64,000 nt of DNA from NCBI RefSeq assembly GCF_011745365.1, contig NW_024468912.1, positions 3,162,001-3,226,000 of the forward strand. The letters run 5' to 3'. Below, piece by piece: positions 60,518 through 64,000 of this stretch (positions within the stretch are counted from its first letter, which is position 1; every line of letters begins with the position of its first letter). The notes beneath the pieces were generated by a model that saw only the letters and a program-made list of their open reading frames with translations, did not search any database and was not told the DNA's origin. Source of the DNA: Cryphonectria parasitica EP155 (Eukaryota; Ascomycota; Sordariomycetes; Diaporthales; Cryphonectriaceae). The translations under genes and the position numbers were made by a program.

Positions 60518-61789
60518 GGTAGAAATTTACATGATGCGAAGAAGTTGAGGGTTGGAAACACAAAAGTTACAATCGAGATCGATGGTGGGGGCCCCTGCTG
60601 TGGGAGAGGTTGCTCACTGCAGCAGTGCGGGCGGGTAGGAGCTTCTAGCTAGCGAGGTTGAGGCTCTGAAACGTCATCGAAGGGTCACCAAAAGTCAAGA
60701 AAGCTTGGCCTAGCCGTAGCAGCCAGCTTATACAATCTGCACACACTTAAACTACCATGTTAGTATGAAGCATGCAGCGGTACTGTACATTAACATGTAT
60801 TATGGTAAGCTGGACAAGTAACTTTTTATGGATACTAAGGTTGTCTTTCCTTTCTGCCCCTGTCGTGCCGTTGTGCAGAAGCAATTTGGCGGCTGAAAAG
60901 GATGGTTCGTCAAGGCAATCAAATTGATATTGGCCTGTGTAATGATACCCTCTGTACTATACAGTACCTCATTTAGACTAGATTCTAGATCTCATCTCAA
61001 ATGGGTAATCCAACTTTTTCTGCAACAGGATAGCATTTAAGATCAAATTTCAGGGCTGGTGTAAGGTTGCCCTCGGCAGAACCTCTCTCTCCTTCTTCAG
61101 CGGACTCGTCGCATCCAAACACCAGAGAAAATGCCATGACAAAACTCAGCCCTACACTATGTAGTACAGAGATGGTACTTTATTTGTACAGACTGAATTG
61201 GATTGTTACTCGTTTTGAAGTTGGTTACCCGAGTCGAGGGTCCGTGCATTAACTGACCAGTCTCCGCTGCGTACCTCGAAACGGGCCGCGACTCTCCACT
61301 AAACCGGCCAGCCCAGCATTCAATTCCATCCCATCCCCTTTTGTCAGGTCGACAACACACTGCACCGCCGCGAGCTTCGAACCGAACCCTTCGCCCCTCC
61401 TCCCAAGGTCGCAGAAAGTCGCGTCGTATTCCCGACCCTTACCTGCCCACCTGCTCCTCCTTATCTTTCCAGGGTCTTTCTCCGACAGACGGTGACCAAC
61501 GACCATGCCGGCGCCATCCACCTGAAACCTACCGTCCACCATCAACGAGCAGTGATTCCTTTACGACTTTATTTTCTTTCTTGCTCCCAACCGACCGAAC
61601 CGACAACTGTTGCTGCTGCGGCGATGTCTCATGGGTGATCCCGCTCTCGCATTGTATACGGAGCAGCTCGACCGTCTAGCCTCGTCACCACCTGCTGCTG
61701 CATAAACCTGCTCCCGCCGATTCGATCTATTTCCTTGTGCGACGTCGTCGTCTTCTGTCGCCGGACTCCCCGGGCCCCGGACCTACATC
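60518..61789. promoter_or_regulatory. Divergent region between NDUFAF5 and AP-2 alpha
   Basis: These 1.27 kb hold both promoters. TAC-rich motifs occur at about 60775-60800 (GTACTGTACATTAACATG) and 60953-60967, within an A/T-richer patch at 60720-61030. Downstream of 61440 the plus strand is pyrimidine-rich, consistent with the AP-2 alpha leader. No further gene is seen. Confidence 0.45.
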
Positions 61790-62500
61790 ATGTCGTCCAC
61801 AGCTGCCGGCTTCCTCGGCCGGTCGAGTTCTAACAACTCGAACATGCGCGGTCTCGTTCAGTTCATTGCAGACTTGAGAAACGCAAGAGCACGAGAGCTA
61901 GAGGAGAAGCGCATCAACAAAGAGCTCGCAAATATTAGGTGAGGAAAAATTCTCGGCTGCTGCGGTCGGAAGGACCATCCTCCAAACTCTTGCCAACGGC
62001 TTACTGACTTCTTTCGCTTGCTGCAGACAAAAATTCAAAGGTTCGCGACCGAACGCCCCTACATTCACGATCGAGAGTGATACAAAGCTAACACGGAGTC
62101 AGATGGCAATCTCAGTGGTTACCACAAGAAGAAATATGTCTGCAAGGTACGTGCTGGAAACACAGAGGAGGATGGGGGCTACGATAGCTGACCATGCATT
62201 ACAGCTCCTCTACATATACATCCTCGGCTGGAACGTCGACTTTGGCCACCTCGAGGCTGTCAACCTCGTCTCTGCGAACAAATACTCCGAGAAGCAGATC
62301 GGATACCTCGCCATGACCCTCTTCCTGCACGAGAAGCACGAACTGTTGCCTCTGGTTGTCAACAGTATAAGAAAGGATCTTCTTGACGTCAACGAGTTGT
62401 TCAACTGCCTCGCCCTGCATGCGATTGCCAACGTTGGTGGAAGGGAAATCGGAGAGGCCTTGAGCGGCGACGTACATAGGCTATTGATATCACCGTGCGT

Positions 62501-62541
<41 letters not shown>

Positions 62542-64000
62542 CGTTGTCTGGCCGCGCGACGCTGACTTGGACTGGCAGGACATCAAAGTCATTCGTCAAG
62601 AAAAAGGCCGCCCTTACCCTCCTCCGACTATATAGAAAACACCCCGACATAATCGAACCGCAATGGGCCGAGCGCATCATCTCGATCATGGACGACCTGG
62701 ACCTGGGCGTTGCACTTTCGGTGACCTCGCTTGTGATGGCCCTGGCGCAGGATAACCTGGAACAGTACAAGGGTGCCTATGCGAAGGCTGCAGCAAGGTT
62801 GAAGAGGATACTCATCGACGGCGACTACGCACCGGACTACCTATACTACAAGGTCCCGTGTCCCTGGATTCAGGTCAAGCTGCTGAGGCTACTGCAGTAC
62901 TTCCCGCCGTCAGGTTCGTACCATCCTTGAGAAACCCTGAGGCGCCCCAGGTTAGTTACAGAGACTGATGACCACCACAGACGATAGCCACGTGCGCAAT
63001 ATGATCCGCTTGTCCCTGCAAAAGATTCTCGATCTGGCCATGGAGACGAACAAGAACGTGCAGCAGAACAATGCTCTCAACGCGGTACTGTTTGAGGCTA
63101 TCAACCTCATCATCCACCTCGATACAGAGCATTCTTTGATGCAACAGATTTCTCAGAGGCTCGGCAAGTTCATTCAGTCTAGGGAGACCAATGTTCGATA
63201 CCTAGGTCTCGAGGCCATGACCCACCTCGCAGCTCGCGCCGACACGCTGGACCCCATCAAGCAGCATCAGGAGGTCATCATCGGCTCGTTGAAAGACCGG
63301 GACATCAGCGTCCGGCGGAAGGGCCTCGATGTGCTATACAGCATGTGCGATGCAACAAACGCCCAGCCGATCGTCGGAGAGCTGCTCCGCTACCTCCAGA
63401 ATGCCGACTTTGCGATCCGGGAGGAGATGGTTCTCAAGATCGCCATTCTGACCGAAAAATATGCTACTGACGTGCAGTGGTATGTAGACATCTCTCTGCG
63501 GCTGATTGCGATGGCGGGTGACCACGTGAGCGACGAGGTCTGGCAGCGGGTCATCCAGATTGTCACGAACAACGAGGAGTTGCAAGTGTACGCAGCCAAG
63601 AACTCGCTGCAATACGTCAAACAGGACCACTGCCACGAGACGCTCGTCAAGATCGGAGCGTATATTCTCGGAGAATTCGGACATCTCATTGCTGAAGACC
63701 AGGGCTGCAGTCCGATCGAGCAGTTCATGGGGCTGCACAGCAAACTGCCGGCTTGCTCGTCCAGCACACGTGCCATGATCCTCTCCTGCTTTGTCAAATA
63801 TGTCAACTTGTTCCCTGAGATCAAGCCTCAGCTCCTCCACGTGTTCGACATATACAGCCATACTCTCGACTCGGAGCTCCAACAGCGAGCCTATGAGTAC
63901 CTGACCCTGGCCACACTCCCAACGGACGATCTCCTGCGAACGGTCTGCGACGAGATGCCACCCTTCCCCGAACGGCAGTCGGCGCTTCTGTCCCGCCTAC
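61790..64000 (+). CDS. APL3: AP-2 complex subunit alpha, N-terminal part (cut by window end)
   Basis: Inferred exons are 61790-61938, 62027-62040, 62103-62146, 62205-62494, 62579-62913 and 62981 to beyond 64000. They cover about the first 617 of an expected 950 to 1,000 residues. The protein begins MSSTAAGFLGRSSSNNSNMR. The adaptin trunk is plain from MRGLVQFIADLRNARARELE, then DGNLSGYHKKKYVCK, LYIYILGWNVDFGHLEAVNL, LFNCLALHAIANVGGREIGE and SKSFVKKKAALTLLRL. The KKKYVCK stretch is part of the basic phosphoinositide-binding patch of alpha-adaptin. AP-2 links cargo and plasma-membrane PIP2 to clathrin-type endocytosis. Exon 2 is a 14-base microexon, and intron 4 (84 bases) is a GT repeat that stays in frame. 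The appendage domain lies outside the window. Confidence 0.96.
62503..62540. repeat. (GT)n microsatellite in APL3 intron 4
   Basis: About nineteen GT units fill the middle of an 84-base intron. The intron length is a multiple of three and has no stop in frame, so retention would insert a Val/Cys repeat. Confidence 0.9.

Overview
The window reads as nuclear DNA of a filamentous ascomycete (Pezizomycotina), most likely a Sordariomycete. Most protein genes carry short GT-AG introns (46 to 115 bases in most cases). The families are fungal in composition: an Ste11/MAT-type HMG-box regulator, a protein with the 'MDPLSITAS' N-terminus of fungal NLR-like proteins, and Sok1. A single dispersed 5S rRNA gene has the Neurospora-type sequence. 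I cannot assign a genus from sequence alone.

Layout. 0.8-16.2 kb is a tandem minus-strand block: HMG-box transcription factor, RVB1 AAA+ ATPase, an EamA-type membrane transporter, a Helo-like/STAND-N-terminus protein with a TPR-like middle, and TAF13. TAF13 is divergent from the small secretory protein KSH1 (16.7-17.1 kb, plus). A 12.3-kb stretch without a recognisable gene follows. SOK1 (TCP11 family) lies at 29.5-31.4 kb, a 5S rRNA gene at 34.6 kb, and a nitrilase-family amidase of the Nit1 type at 35.6-37.0 kb. A second stretch without a recognisable gene covers 20.6 kb (37.0-57.5 kb). The right end carries ARPC5 (plus), NDUFAF5 (minus) and the N-terminal two thirds of AP-2 alpha (plus, cut by the window end).

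The genes do not form one pathway. They are mostly conserved housekeeping genes: transcription and chromatin (TAF13, RVB1), membrane traffic (KSH1, AP-2 alpha), actin (ARPC5), complex I assembly (NDUFAF5) and metabolite repair (Nit1 type). Two probable regulators of signalling or development (HMG-box, Sok1) and one NLR-like protein of unknown role accompany them. There is no biosynthetic gene cluster, no intact transposon and no prokaryotic-type system.

The unusual material is in the non-coding DNA. The two long stretches are packed with microsatellites and homopolymeric G/C tracts of 10 to 17 bases. They also contain GTAC/CATAGTA-type stem-loops and one 23-base imperfect hairpin. Unusual gene structures include a GC-AG intron, an ATG-only first coding exon, a 14-base microexon, an in-frame GT-repeat intron and a borderline 46-base intron overlapping a GGT repeat. 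All splice sites were inferred by eye from reading frame and family similarity, with no transcript evidence.
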